A stretch of DNA of 64,000 bases, taken from the NCBI GenBank assembly GCA_023264735.1, contig JAHFVD010000027.1, positions 23,761 to 87,760 on the forward strand. Reading direction: 5' to 3'. Position 1 is the first letter of the stretch. Each line of letters starts with the position of its first letter. The position numbers were made by a program, and so were the translations under genes. The notes under the pieces are model-generated. The model searched no databases and was not told where the DNA came from. It worked only from the letters and a program-made list of their open reading frames with translations. Origin of the DNA: Mycobacterium sp. (GTDB lineage: Bacteria > Actinomycetota > Actinomycetes > Mycobacteriales > Mycobacteriaceae). Of the stretch, positions 9,093 to 18,718 are shown in pieces.

Positions 9093-9730
9093 CTGAACCC
9101 TTGGAAACCTGGTCGAGTCTGGCGATCTTGTACGTGCCGTCCTCGGGCATCATCCGAACCCGCAAGCGGTAGCCCTGTTCCTGGTCCTGGGCTTGGGAGT
9201 TGGACACCTTCACCCGCACGGCAACCAGGATGTCCATCGAGCCGTCGTTGTTGTGGCGTTCCACGGCAGCGCGCATGTTGGAGACCTGCACCTGGACCTT
9301 GGCGGCCTGGTAGGCGTCCACCAGGAGGCCGCTGTAGAGCGTGGCCTGCGCACCGAAGTCACCGGTCGCGCACTCGATGATCTTCTGCTGGCTGGCGGCC
9401 ATCGCGTTGGCGTCGGGCGCCTGAGTGGCGGTGACGCAGTCCTTGGCGGCCGACAGCGCGCTGGTTTCGGCCCGCGCCGCGGCGACGCTCTTCTGATGCG
9501 CCCGCAGTGCGAAGTATCCGCCGGTGGCGACGAGCAGACCCGCAATCACCAGTGCGGCGCACACGATCAGGGCGACCGCCCCGTTCAGCCGCGACCCGCG
9601 CGGCGGCTCACCGGTGGCTGCTTGCGTCTCGTCGACCGTACTGGCCTCGGACTCGACGATCTCGCCTTCACAAGCGTCGTCGTCGGTGGGCGGGGGGGGT
9701 CAGCTGACCGGAGCCAGCATCTCCTTCCAT
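9067..9730 (-). CDS. Mce-associated protein (Mam1A-like), apparent frameshift near its start
   Basis: The uninterrupted frame 9067-9564 begins only at a GTG inside the membrane helix, which is implausible. Coding-like sequence extends further upstream in that frame (acidic residues TDDDACEGEIVESEAS, then a Pro/Arg stretch and the start of the helix) back to the TGA of mce1F, without any start codon. An ATG at 9730 with AGGAG 7 nt upstream opens another frame, which would join it if one base were removed from the 8-G run at 9692-9699. The joined protein would be about 220 residues, close to Rv0175 (about 213). It is either a sequencing or assembly error or a real frameshift. The 3' end overlaps mam1B. 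Confidence 0.72.
9692..9699. other. G8 homopolymer at the mam1A frameshift point
   Basis: Eight consecutive G on the plus strand (C on the coding strand) lie just after the mce1F stop. Seven would restore a full-length mam1A frame starting at 9730. Confidence 0.7.
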
Positions 9731-11250
9731 CCGTCGTCTCCTGTACTGCTCGAGTTACTGACGTTGTACTTCACACCGTCAGGACCGACCAACTCCCCGC
9801 TCTGCGGGCTGTAGATGGCGGTATTACTGGCGGCCGGGGTGTACGTGCAGGGATTCGGTTGCTGACCGTTGCACTGCACGGTCCCCGTGCCGGGTGGACT
9901 GAGGTCGTCGCTGATCGGCGGCGTGGGCCCTGGCAGCAGATCGGCCGGCAGCGGGTTCATCCCGTTGTTGATCGACGGTGCCGGTATCACGGTACCGGGA
10001 TTCACTGGCTGGTCGCATCGAGCGCCCGGTGCCGGGCAGTTGAGCACCTGGTTGGGATCGCCGTACCAGGGGTTGTTGCCCAGCGGCGTGTAGGGCTCGT
10101 TGCTGCGGCATTCCATCGGTGTCGCCGCCCGCTTGCCCGGGATGTCGGCGCACGGGAAGTTACGGGCGCCGCGAACCACGTTGGCGGGGGTGTCCTTGGG
10201 GATCTTGCAGTACAGCCCGTTCTCCACCGGCATCGGCCTGGTGTCCGCGGGGGCACGCCACTGGCTGGCCGGCAGGAAGCCGGTCAGGCACGGCGGCGGC
10301 TGGTTGATGGTCAAGCCGAAGTCCAGCGCCGCCTGGCGCGGGTACGGCGCCGACACGGACTCCGCGACCGACGCGCCCTGTGGCAACAGCACCAGCGATT
10401 GCTCGACGCCCTTGTTGTAGCGCTTGAGCATGTCCAGCACGATCTCGAGGTTGGCCAGCGTCTGCGGCAACGCCTCGCGCACATCACTGAACACGGCGTT
10501 GACCGCATCGGCGGTCGGAGCGGCCTGACGCAGTCCATCGCGCAGCGCCTGATCCTGCGCGGCGGTCTGCGACGCGATGGTGTTCAGGTTCGCCGACCAC
10601 TGCTGGATCGCACTCGAGGAATCGATTTGGCTGTCGATGACGGCCGGTGAGTTCTGGATGATGTCGTTGACGTCGGCGATGTTGGTCTTGAAATCACCCA
10701 CGATCGCCTGCGTGCCATCGACGAGACGTTGCAGTGACGGACCCAAACCGCCTACCGCCAGGGCGGTTTCGTTCAACAACACCGGGATCTTATCGGCAGG
10801 CAACGCGGCGAGTCCCCGGTTGGCCGCATCCAGGGCCGGACCGATCTCCTCCGGAACCGTCGACTTGGTGATGGTCTGACCGCTGGCGAAGTACTTACCG
10901 GGATTGCCGTCAGAGACAAGGTCGAGGTACTGCTCACCGACCGCGGACACCGAGTGCACGTTGGCGGAGGCGTCGAGCGGGATCTTGAACTTGTCGCTGA
11001 TGCTCATCGTGGCCCGGACACCGTTCTCGGTCGGCTCCACCTCGGTGACTTTGCCGATCGTGATGCCCCGATAGGTGACGTTGGCCGTCCGGTACAGGCC
11101 GCCCGATGACGGCAGGTCCGCCTTCAGTTCGTACTGCCCGATACCGGCCAGCGTCGGCAGGCGCAGGAAATACCAGCCCAGCACCAACAGGGCCACCACC
11201 GTCAGCACGCCGAACACGACGAGCTGTGTCTTGATGAAGCGCGTCAACAT
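9700..11250 (-). CDS. mce1F: Mce-family lipid-import protein Mce1F
   Basis: This is 516 residues, matching Mce1F (about 515). An N-terminal membrane anchor (VVFGVLTVVALLVLGWYFL) precedes the MCE domain at about residues 38-115 (VTYRGITIGKVTEVEP). A helical coiled region follows, and the tail is Pro/Asn/Cys-rich with paired cysteines. In the Mce1 machine six MCE proteins form a hexameric tube that carries lipids (fatty or mycolic acids by the literature) between the cell envelope and the YrbE permeases. It starts 17 bp after mce1E and its start at 11250 is an ATG. The stop lies next to the G8 tract. Confidence 0.93.
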   Translation of the reverse strand: MLTRFIKTQLVVFGVLTVVALLVLGWYFLRLPTLAGIGQYELKADLPSSGGLYRTANVTYRGITIGKVTEVEPTENGVRATMSISDKFKIPLDASANVHSVSAVGEQYLDLVSDGNPGKYFASGQTITKSTVPEEIGPALDAANRGLAALPADKIPVLLNETALAVGGLGPSLQRLVDGTQAIVGDFKTNIADVNDIIQNSPAVIDSQIDSSSAIQQWSANLNTIASQTAAQDQALRDGLRQAAPTADAVNAVFSDVREALPQTLANLEIVLDMLKRYNKGVEQSLVLLPQGASVAESVSAPYPRQAALDFGLTINQPPPCLTGFLPASQWRAPADTRPMPVENGLYCKIPKDTPANVVRGARNFPCADIPGKRAATPMECRSNEPYTPLGNNPWYGDPNQVLNCPAPGARCDQPVNPGTVIPAPSINNGMNPLPADLLPGPTPPISDDLSPPGTGTVQCNGQQPNPCTYTPAASNTAIYSPQSGELVGPDGVKYNVSNSSSTGDDGWKEMLAPVS

Positions 11251-11267
11251 CTACTCGTCACCCCTCA

Positions 11268-12422
11268 TCACTCGCCACGCTCGACATACGGTCCGCCGTC
11301 GGTCATGTTCGGGTGAGGCGTGAACCGGACGTCCGGAATCATCGTCTGCGGATCGCGGCCCCACGACTGCTCAAGGGCGCGCAGCATTCCGGAGACACCG
11401 GTACCGGTCAGGAACGCGTTGTCGATCGAGCTCAGCGTCAGGTCGAAAGTGGCCGACGTGTTGATGTAGTCGCCACGGATTACCTTCGGGATGTTGTCGA
11501 TCGGGTACGGGGCCGTGATGACCAACTTCAGCGAGTCGATCAGATAAGGCGCGGCCCGTCCGAGCTGCTTCAGCGGCCGCTGTAGCAGCGCCAGGTTGGT
11601 GTCGAAGTCGGCACGCGACTGCGACAGGGTCTGATCGGTGATCGCGCTGAACCGGCCGAGCGCCTCCACGGCACCGGTGAACCTGTCCCTGGCATCCGCG
11701 AAATACTTGATCAGCGGCGGGAATTCGGTGAGCACGCGGTCCAGGGTGGCGTTACGAGCGGCCACGATCGACACCAGTTCGTTGGTCTTGTCGATCGCCC
11801 GGGTCAGGTCGTCACGCTGCTGGTTGAGCTGATCGGTGAACGTGTCGAGCTTGCCGAGGAAGTCACGGACCTGTTCGGCGTTGCCGTCCAGGATGTTGGT
11901 GACCTCGGTCTGGATGATCTCCAGGTTCGGGATGCCGCCACCGCGCAGCACGGTGGCGATGCTGGCCAGCGTGCGCTCGGTGGTCGGGAAGGACTGGGAG
12001 TTCTTCAGCGGGATCGTCGCGCCGTTGCGCAGCGGTTCCGGGGACGGATTCGGCGGCGGATCCAGCTCGACATGCTGGGTGCCCAGGAGGCTGGTCTGGC
12101 CGATGCGCGCGATCGCATTGGCGGGCAGCTTGATTCCGGGCTCCAGCTCGAGGGTCAGCGTCGGAACCCAGTTCTTCAGCTCGATGGCCCGCACCGAACC
12201 CACGAACACGTCGGCAACCCGCACGCGGCTGTTGACGTTGAGCGCCAACGTATCCGGCATCTGGACGTAGATGGTCATCTTGTCCTTGCCGCTGCCGGGC
12301 CCACCCGGCATCGGCACATTGGCGATACCGCGCCAGCCGCACGAGGTCAGCACCAGCGCCGTCATCAGCAGGACGAAACCGCGCCAGCCGATCCGGCGGG
12401 TGGTGGTCAGGATGGCACTCAC
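11268..12422 (-). CDS. lprK: Mce-family lipoprotein Mce1E (LprK)
   Basis: This 384-residue protein has a lipoprotein signal peptide (basic N-terminus, hydrophobic core, lipobox LTSC with Cys28). All E-position Mce proteins are lipoproteins in this way, and M. tuberculosis LprK is about 390 residues. The MCE domain follows (NSRVRVADVFVGSVRAIEL), then a long helical region resembling the others in the operon. It overlaps the upstream mce1D by 4 bp, so translation is coupled. The lipid anchor probably tethers the hexamer to the membrane. Confidence 0.93.
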   Translation of the reverse strand: MSAILTTTRRIGWRGFVLLMTALVLTSCGWRGIANVPMPGGPGSGKDKMTIYVQMPDTLALNVNSRVRVADVFVGSVRAIELKNWVPTLTLELEPGIKLPANAIARIGQTSLLGTQHVELDPPPNPSPEPLRNGATIPLKNSQSFPTTERTLASIATVLRGGGIPNLEIIQTEVTNILDGNAEQVRDFLGKLDTFTDQLNQQRDDLTRAIDKTNELVSIVAARNATLDRVLTEFPPLIKYFADARDRFTGAVEALGRFSAITDQTLSQSRADFDTNLALLQRPLKQLGRAAPYLIDSLKLVITAPYPIDNIPKVIRGDYINTSATFDLTLSSIDNAFLTGTGVSGMLRALEQSWGRDPQTMIPDVRFTPHPNMTDGGPYVERGE

Positions 12423-14038
12423 TGTCCACCTCCAGCTTCAGCGGGCAGCGCCGGACCGGCGGGAACTGCGGGTGCTGCCGGCGGAGCCCCACCGTTGATC
12501 TGTTGCGAGACCGATAGTGGTCCGGGGACCACGTCCGGCCCCGGCGGTGGCGGCGGGATCGCTCCCGGGTACCAGGGCGGCGGCAGCGGGTTGTTCTGGT
12601 CATAGGAGTTCGACGGGGCGCCACCACGCGGGCCACCCGGCGCGTAAGAGACCGGGTCTGGCCCGCCCAACAGCGCAGCCAGCGAGTCGGGCGTGAGCAT
12701 GTTCGCGGTGAACGGCTGCACATCGACACCCTGCATGCCCGGTGCCACAATCCAGCCCGGCTCGTGATTGCCGTGCGAGAACAACGTGTCCCGCGACCAG
12801 ATGCCGGGCACCGTTGTGTCCTTGTACCCGGGCGGCGGCCGCAGCCGTTCCTCGGAGTAGGCGACGTACTTCGGTAGCGTCTCGGCCGTCGAGAACTGGT
12901 TGACGCCGAACGGCGGGAAGTTGAACTTGATCGCGTCCATGATCGGCGCGAGGTACTCCGCGCACATCTCCGCCGAATCCTGGTAGCCCAGCCGGCTGCC
13001 CGACTGGATCGCGCTACAGATGAACTGCAGCGGGTTGGCGAAGCTGGCGATGGTCGGAATCGCCACCAGCGCACCGTGAGTCGGGTGATAGATGTTCTGC
13101 AGGTTGGCGGCCAGGTTCGGGTAGACGTGCAACACCGTCTCCAGGCCGTTGCGCGAATCCGGTTGCAGGATCTGGGTCGTGACATCGGAGAGGTTGTTGA
13201 TGTCCTTGCTCAGCACCGAACCGTTGTCGTTGACGAACTTGCGGGCGGTGGTCAACAGCGTGTCAATGTCCTTGACTGCCTTGGCCACTTCTTGATCGGA
13301 GTTGCTGAACGAGTTGGTGAACGTCGCCAGGTTGTTGTTGAGCGAGACCAGCTGCTGGTCGCTCTTGTGCAGCGCGTTGACGAACAGGGCCAGGCTCTTG
13401 AGCACGGCGAAGAAGTCGCCGCGACCTTCGTTGAGCGCGGTCACCGCGTCGGACAGGGCCTTGAACGTGGTGTTGATCTGTTCGCCCTTGCCCTCCAGCC
13501 CGTTGGCGAAGGACTCCAGGACGTCACCGAAGGGACCCTTGGGCTGTTCGGGTGTCGGGCCGAGTTTGGTGACGATGTCCGAGATCTGGTTGCGCAGGTC
13601 GTCCCACTCCGCGGGCACGTCGGTGCGATCGATCGGGATGACGGCGTTGTTCTCCATCACCGCACCGCCGGTGTAGGCCGGGGTCAACTGGATCACCCGG
13701 GAGGCGACCAGGCTCGGGTTCAGGATCGCCGCGTGGGCGTCGGCGGGCACCTTGTACTTGTTCTGGTAGTTGAAGGTGACCTTCATCTTGTCGCCGGCCG
13801 GTTCGATCTTCTCGATCTTGCCGACCTGCACGCCCATGATCTGCACCCGGTCACCGGGATACAGCGCCAGCGCTTCGGAGAAGTACGCCACCACGGTGTT
13901 GGTGGTCAGCTTCTTGTAGGCGTAGTAGCCGAAGAACGCGGCGAACACCGCGATGACCAGCACGAGGGCACCGATGATGACGGACGCGCGAGACATCTTC
14001 GGCACACCCAGATTACGAATATTGAAGACTGTCGACAT
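12419..14038 (-). CDS. mce1D: Mce-family lipid-import protein Mce1D
   Basis: This is 539 residues (M. tuberculosis Mce1D is about 530). A membrane anchor lies at residues 18-42 (SVIIGALVLVIAVFAAFFGYYAY), with the MCE domain after it (LYPGDRVQIMGVQVGKIEKI). Long amphipathic helices follow, and the roughly 80-residue tail is very rich in Pro, Gly and Ala. Such low-complexity tails are usual for C and D subunits. It is separated from mce1C by 3 bp. It is a subunit of the MCE tube of the Mce1 importer; there is no sign of disruption. Confidence 0.93.
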   Translation of the reverse strand: MSTVFNIRNLGVPKMSRASVIIGALVLVIAVFAAFFGYYAYKKLTTNTVVAYFSEALALYPGDRVQIMGVQVGKIEKIEPAGDKMKVTFNYQNKYKVPADAHAAILNPSLVASRVIQLTPAYTGGAVMENNAVIPIDRTDVPAEWDDLRNQISDIVTKLGPTPEQPKGPFGDVLESFANGLEGKGEQINTTFKALSDAVTALNEGRGDFFAVLKSLALFVNALHKSDQQLVSLNNNLATFTNSFSNSDQEVAKAVKDIDTLLTTARKFVNDNGSVLSKDINNLSDVTTQILQPDSRNGLETVLHVYPNLAANLQNIYHPTHGALVAIPTIASFANPLQFICSAIQSGSRLGYQDSAEMCAEYLAPIMDAIKFNFPPFGVNQFSTAETLPKYVAYSEERLRPPPGYKDTTVPGIWSRDTLFSHGNHEPGWIVAPGMQGVDVQPFTANMLTPDSLAALLGGPDPVSYAPGGPRGGAPSNSYDQNNPLPPPWYPGAIPPPPPGPDVVPGPLSVSQQINGGAPPAAPAVPAGPALPAEAGGGQ

Positions 14039-14041
14039 CGG

Positions 14042-15598
14042 CTACGCTCCCCCTCCCTGATCGACGGGCGCCAGGTCGCCGACCGGCGGCACCTGCGGTC
14101 CCGGTCCCGGCGGTGGGATCGGCCCGATGAGGGCGTTCGGCGGCGGCGCATAGCCGGGGATATCGGTGGCCGGTCCCGGCGTCGGGGCGACCGGAACCGT
14201 GCGGGCCCCCGGCGGACCGGGTGCCAGCGGCGGGGCAGGCACGCCCTGAATGCTCGGCGAGAGCTCGCCGGGGAAGGCCGCACTCGGGACACCCGGGCGG
14301 TAGCCAGCGGCGGGGTTGGGTGCCGAGATCGGCACATCGGGTGGCGGGTAGGCACCTTCTGCGACAGGCCCGAAGGGAAGATTCGTCAGACCGGCGCACG
14401 GCAGCGGGTTTCCGGTTGTCGGAATGCCGTCCGGGGGCGGGGTGTACGAGCACGGCGAGCCGGGGCCGACGGCGGGACCGGGATGGTCGGGTGTGCCCTC
14501 GAGCGGGATCGGGGCCGGCGGCGGTGCACCGTTGGGCTGGCGCTGGCCGTTGGGGTCGGGGAACCGGAAGGCCGGCAGACCCGCGTTGCGCCAGAACTCT
14601 TCAGGATCGATACCGCGCTTCTTGAATGCGGCGTCCACCCACGGCTGCAGGATTTGGTACGGCACCAGGTTGACCACCAGCACCTTGAAGTACGGGCCCG
14701 AGCCGATGGCCTCGGCCAGTGCACCCATGAACTTCGAGGCGGTGATCAGCACGTCGGACAGGTCCGTCTTGTGCTTCACCAGCACATCGCTGATCGTTTT
14801 CAGCTGCTCCAGAACATGATTCAGGTTCGGATTGTCGTCGATGAATCCGGTGAACTGTTGGGAGAGCTGGGAGACGTTGGCCAGCAGGTAGTCGATCTCG
14901 TTGCGGCGCTCGTTGACCGCGGCCAGCAGGGTCTGGGCGTTGACCGCCAGCCGGTTGATCTGCTCACTGCGGTTGCCCAGCACGGCGACGACCTTGTTGG
15001 CGTTGGCCAGCAGCTGCTTGAACTGCTCGTCGCGCTTGCCGATGGTGTCGGAGAACCGGGCCACCCCGTCCAGTGCCGCACTCAGGTGCGGGTAGGTCTG
15101 GTCGATGGTTTCGGACAACACGTTCAGCGACTGCTTGACGGTGTCGATGTCCCAGCCCGCAGCGGCTTTCGTCACGTCGAAGACCGCGTCGTAGATCTGG
15201 TATGGCGTGGTGGTCTGACCCACCGGCAGCACCGAGCTCGCCTGCAGCATCTTGGCACCCCGCGGCTCGATCTCGAGCACCCGCTTGCCCAGGATCGTCT
15301 CGGTACGGATCGCCACTCGGCTCTCGGTGCCAATCTGCCTGGCGCCCAAGTTGAATCCGATCAGCACGTGATCGCCGTCGATCTTCAGCGACTTCACCTC
15401 ACCGACGTCCATCCCGGCGATGCGGACCTTGTCGCCGGCGTTCAGGCCCGCGGTGTCGGTGAACTGGCCGTAGTAGGTCGGCTGGGCGAACAGCTGCGGA
15501 ATGCCCGAGAAGCTCTGCCCCACCGTGACGACCAGCACGATGATCACGATGCCGGCCAGGCCGTTCTTGATCCGGTTGGGAGTCTGTAGCGTCCTCAT
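14042..15598 (-). CDS. mce1C: Mce-family lipid-import protein Mce1C
   Basis: This is 518 residues from the ATG at 15598, preferred over an ATG 12 bp earlier because it gives the usual ATGA overlap with mce1B. The N-terminal anchor (IKNGLAGIVIIVLVVTVGQS) is followed by an MCE domain (NAGDKVRIAGMDVGEVKSL) and a helical region. The last 130 residues are Pro/Gly-rich (PPPAPIPLEGTPDHPG and similar). The size matches Mce1C (about 515) rather than the shorter Mce4C, which supports assigning this locus to mce1. Confidence 0.93.
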   Translation of the reverse strand: MRTLQTPNRIKNGLAGIVIIVLVVTVGQSFSGIPQLFAQPTYYGQFTDTAGLNAGDKVRIAGMDVGEVKSLKIDGDHVLIGFNLGARQIGTESRVAIRTETILGKRVLEIEPRGAKMLQASSVLPVGQTTTPYQIYDAVFDVTKAAAGWDIDTVKQSLNVLSETIDQTYPHLSAALDGVARFSDTIGKRDEQFKQLLANANKVVAVLGNRSEQINRLAVNAQTLLAAVNERRNEIDYLLANVSQLSQQFTGFIDDNPNLNHVLEQLKTISDVLVKHKTDLSDVLITASKFMGALAEAIGSGPYFKVLVVNLVPYQILQPWVDAAFKKRGIDPEEFWRNAGLPAFRFPDPNGQRQPNGAPPPAPIPLEGTPDHPGPAVGPGSPCSYTPPPDGIPTTGNPLPCAGLTNLPFGPVAEGAYPPPDVPISAPNPAAGYRPGVPSAAFPGELSPSIQGVPAPPLAPGPPGARTVPVAPTPGPATDIPGYAPPPNALIGPIPPPGPGPQVPPVGDLAPVDQGGGA

Positions 15599-16635
15599 TG
15601 CGGCGTGCACCTACCCGTGGGCTGCTGAGTGATCTTCACGGTGCGGACCGGGCCACCGGGCTGCAGGCCGTTGAGCTTCAGGTTGATGTCGCACAGGTAG
15701 AAGTTGAAGAAGTCACCGTAGATACCACCGGCGCGGCCGATCATCTTCACGGCCACCGGCAACTTGGTGAGCAGATCGTCGAGCCGGTCCTGACCGTCGG
15801 CGAGCGGCTGCTGAATGGTCTCGATCTTGCCGATCGTGTCCTTGAGCTGCGGGCGGTCATCGGCCAGCAGATCGCCCACAGTGCCTGCGGCACTGCTGAT
15901 GTCCGCCGTGGCCTTAGCCAGCGGATCGGCCCGGTTCTTCAGTCCGGTGATCAGGATCTCGAAGTTGTTGACCGTCTGGTCGAAGTCCTTCTCGTGCTTG
16001 ACGGTGGTGTCCAGCACGGTGTTCAGGTTGGTGATCACCTCACCGATCGCCTGATCACGGTCCGCCAGAGCGGAAGTCAGCTGCGCCGTCTGGTCAAGGA
16101 TGTCGTTGATGGTGCCGCCCTGCCCCTGGAAAACAGTGATGAGCGACGAGGCGATGGTGTTGACCTTCTGCGGGTCCAACGACTTGAACAGCGGCTTGAA
16201 ACCACCGATGAGCGCGTCGAGGTCCAGCGCGGGCTGGGTGCGTGACATCGGAATGAAGCCGCCCCCAGGCAGAATCCGGTCGGCGCCCTCGCCGGTGCCA
16301 CGATCCAGGTTGACGTAGCGGTTACCGATCAGGTCCTGGTAACGGATCTGGGCGGTGGTCGACTGGTACAGCGGCAGGGTCCGATCGACGTTGAGCGTCA
16401 CCTGAACTCGGTCGCCGTTGCCCATGAGCTTGATGTCGGAGACCTTGCCGACCTCGACACCACCAGCACGGACGAACTGACCGTCACGCAAACCGCTGGC
16501 ATTGCTGAATTCGGCTGTGTACGCGGTCGTTCGGTCGAACCGGAACTGCCCGAACACGATGACGATGATCGCCGTGAAGAGCAGGAGCACCAGTGAGAAT
16601 GCCCCGAGTTTGATTGCTGTGCCGGTGATTTTCAT
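15595..16635 (-). CDS. mce1B: Mce-family lipid-import protein Mce1B
   Basis: This is 346 residues, the length of M. tuberculosis Mce1B. The start ATG at 16635 gives an ATGA overlap with mce1A; an upstream in-frame start at 16671 would lie deep inside mce1A. The anchor (GAFSLVLLLFTAIIVIVFG) is followed by an MCE domain (GLRDGQFVRAGGVEVGKVSDI) and a helical C-terminal region. There is no Pro-rich tail, as is usual for B subunits. It is part of the hetero-hexameric Mce1 lipid conduit. Confidence 0.94.
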   Translation of the reverse strand: MKITGTAIKLGAFSLVLLLFTAIIVIVFGQFRFDRTTAYTAEFSNASGLRDGQFVRAGGVEVGKVSDIKLMGNGDRVQVTLNVDRTLPLYQSTTAQIRYQDLIGNRYVNLDRGTGEGADRILPGGGFIPMSRTQPALDLDALIGGFKPLFKSLDPQKVNTIASSLITVFQGQGGTINDILDQTAQLTSALADRDQAIGEVITNLNTVLDTTVKHEKDFDQTVNNFEILITGLKNRADPLAKATADISSAAGTVGDLLADDRPQLKDTIGKIETIQQPLADGQDRLDDLLTKLPVAVKMIGRAGGIYGDFFNFYLCDINLKLNGLQPGGPVRTVKITQQPTGRCTPQ

Positions 16636-17843
16636 GGGTTGATCGTGTTCTCCCCGACTTGGCGTCCCCACACGTACTCGGTCAGGATCGGCTGGCCGAG
16701 CTCGAAGTGGTTGTACGGAGCGAGAGAGGCGCCGTCGTCGACCACCAGGTGCGGCGCCGGCCAGAAGTTGCGGTCGATCGTCTGCCAGCAGCCGGGTGCG
16801 CCACCGGGGCCGCCGTGCCCGTTGATCCTGGGCAGGTTGTCCGGATAGACGTACGGGTTTGGCGCACCGAGGAATGCGGTCACGGTGTCCAGCGAGTAGC
16901 CGTTGCCGCCGAACGCATCCAGCGCCGGTTGCAGCGCCTCGGCCTCACCCTTGATCTGGCAGTACAGCTGCGGGCTGTAGGTGTCCAGCAGTTTGGCGGT
17001 GGGGATCAGGTCGGCTTGGCCGCGGACGAAGTAGGGGCCGCCGCGTTCGAAGATGTCGGCGCCGGTGTTGCCGAAGCCGGTGGAGGCCAGCAGGGCGGCG
17101 TCGAGGTCCTTCTGTTCCTCGTTGAGGGTGCGGGCGGTGGTGACCGCATGGTCGAGGAAGTCCCACAGGTCGGGGCTGGCCTTGGTGTAGACGTCGGCCA
17201 GCTTGGACAGCTGCTGAATGTTGGTGCGGATCTGGGGCATCTGCGGGTTGATGTCATCGAGGACGGCGTTGCCGTTGACGATCGACTGCCCGAACTTGGT
17301 GCCCAGCCCGTTGAGCGCTTCGGCGGCCGCCGACAGGGTCAGGTTCAGCTTGACCGGATCGACCTTCTCCGAGATCGACGTCAACGTCTCGAACAACGTA
17401 TTGAACTCGGTCGTGACCCCCGAGGACTTGATCACGTCGGCACTCGAAATCCGGGTCTTCACCGGGTCCTTCGGGCTGGTGAACGACACGTACTTGTTGC
17501 CGAACACCGTGCTGGCCTTGATCTGAGCATCGACGTTGGCCGGGATCAGGGAGATGTAGTGCGGCTTCACCTCCAAGGTGAGCTCGGCCACCGACTTACC
17601 GCCGCGATCCACCGCAGTCACATTGCTGACGCGACCGATCTCCACGCCGTTGTAGGTCACCTTCGAGCCCGGGTCCATCACCAAGCCGGCACGGTCGGAC
17701 ACCATCGTGAGCGTGGTCTTCGGGGTGAGGTCACCACGGAATTGGAGGTAGACCAACGTCACCAGCGCGATCGCCAGTACAAGGAAGACCACGCCCGCCA
17801 ACTTCAGTGGCGGGCGCCGGGACGAGTTCAACGGCTGCGCCAT
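16632..17843 (-). CDS. mce1A: Mce-family lipid-import protein Mce1A
   Basis: This is 403 residues from the ATG at 17843 (MAQPLNSS), which lies 4 bp downstream of yrbE1B. The anchor (LAGVVFLVLAIALVTLVYLQ) precedes an MCE domain (MDPGSKVTYNGVEIGRVSNV) and a helical region. It is about 50 residues shorter than M. tuberculosis Mce1A (454), which has a longer tail, so the C-terminus differs. As the first MCE subunit it is predicted to contact substrate and, in pathogens, was first described as a cell-entry factor. In a saprophyte, lipid import is the likelier role. Confidence 0.92.
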   Translation of the reverse strand: MAQPLNSSRRPPLKLAGVVFLVLAIALVTLVYLQFRGDLTPKTTLTMVSDRAGLVMDPGSKVTYNGVEIGRVSNVTAVDRGGKSVAELTLEVKPHYISLIPANVDAQIKASTVFGNKYVSFTSPKDPVKTRISSADVIKSSGVTTEFNTLFETLTSISEKVDPVKLNLTLSAAAEALNGLGTKFGQSIVNGNAVLDDINPQMPQIRTNIQQLSKLADVYTKASPDLWDFLDHAVTTARTLNEEQKDLDAALLASTGFGNTGADIFERGGPYFVRGQADLIPTAKLLDTYSPQLYCQIKGEAEALQPALDAFGGNGYSLDTVTAFLGAPNPYVYPDNLPRINGHGGPGGAPGCWQTIDRNFWPAPHLVVDDGASLAPYNHFELGQPILTEYVWGRQVGENTINP

Positions 17844-17847
17844 ACCG

Positions 17848-18717
17848 CTACACCGTGAGGTTGAAGTTGGGGTTGGTGCCGTAGAGCGCCAACGAGGCCA
17901 ACAGAACGACGGTCGCGACGGCGACCAGCGAGGCGCGCATCGAGATCCCGACCGCCTCGCCCACGCCGACCGGACCGCCACTGGCGTTGTAGCCGAAGTA
18001 GCAGTGATTGATCATCACGAACATGGCGATGATGATGGCCACGACGAAGGACCAGAACACGTCATCGGGCCGCAGGAACGTGCGGAAGTAGTGGTCGTAG
18101 GTGCCCGTCGACTGGCCGTACAAGACAGTCGTGGTGAGCTGCGCGGCCAGGAACGACAGCAGCAGCGCCATCGCATACAGCGGAATGATGACGACCATGC
18201 CGGCCAGGATGCGTGTCGACACCAGGTAGCTGATCGACTTGATGCCCATCACCTCGAGCGCGTCGATCTCCTCACTGATGCGCATGGCGCCGAGCTCGGC
18301 GGTCGCTCCCGCACCGACGGTGGCGGCAAGTGCGTGACCGGACACCAGTGGCGCGACGACACGGACGTTCACCAGCGCCGCCACGAAACCGGTGAAGGCC
18401 TCGACGCCGATATTGCCCAGTGACGCATAGCCCTGGATCGCGATCAGCGAACCACCCGACAGCGTCACGAAACCCACGATCGCGATGGTTCCGCCGATGA
18501 CGGCCATCGCGCCTGTGCCCATGCCGATCTCGGCGATCAGGCGCAGTGTGGCGCGGCGGTAGTAGCGCAGAGCATGGGGGATCTGGCCGACCGCGGAAAC
18601 GGTGAACCACGCCACGTCACCGACCCTGTCGATGAACCGGCCCGGCGATGACGCCAACCTGGTCGCCCTGGAATAGGCGCGGGGGTAGCGGCTGCGCAGA
18701 ACTGTCGCGGTACTCAT
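17848..18717 (-). CDS. yrbE1B: Mce1 permease subunit YrbE1B
   Basis: This is 289 residues, exactly the usual YrbE1B length, from the ATG at 18717, 1 bp after the yrbE1A stop. It is an MlaE/YrbE-type membrane protein with five or six helices. The cytoplasmic EEIDALEVMGI motif is the coupling loop that receives the MceG ATPase. It forms the inner-membrane permease with YrbE1A; the ATPase (mceG/mkl) is encoded elsewhere, as in other mycobacteria. Confidence 0.94.
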   Translation of the reverse strand: MSTATVLRSRYPRAYSRATRLASSPGRFIDRVGDVAWFTVSAVGQIPHALRYYRRATLRLIAEIGMGTGAMAVIGGTIAIVGFVTLSGGSLIAIQGYASLGNIGVEAFTGFVAALVNVRVVAPLVSGHALAATVGAGATAELGAMRISEEIDALEVMGIKSISYLVSTRILAGMVVIIPLYAMALLLSFLAAQLTTTVLYGQSTGTYDHYFRTFLRPDDVFWSFVVAIIIAMFVMINHCYFGYNASGGPVGVGEAVGISMRASLVAVATVVLLASLALYGTNPNFNLTV

Positions 18718-18718
18718 A

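Noticed and set aside
13076..15589. Long open frame of about 840 codons on the plus strand through mce1C-mce1D
   Set aside because: It is antisense to clear Mce genes and has repetitive Arg/Gly/Asp/Val composition with no domain, typical of a GC-rich shadow frame.
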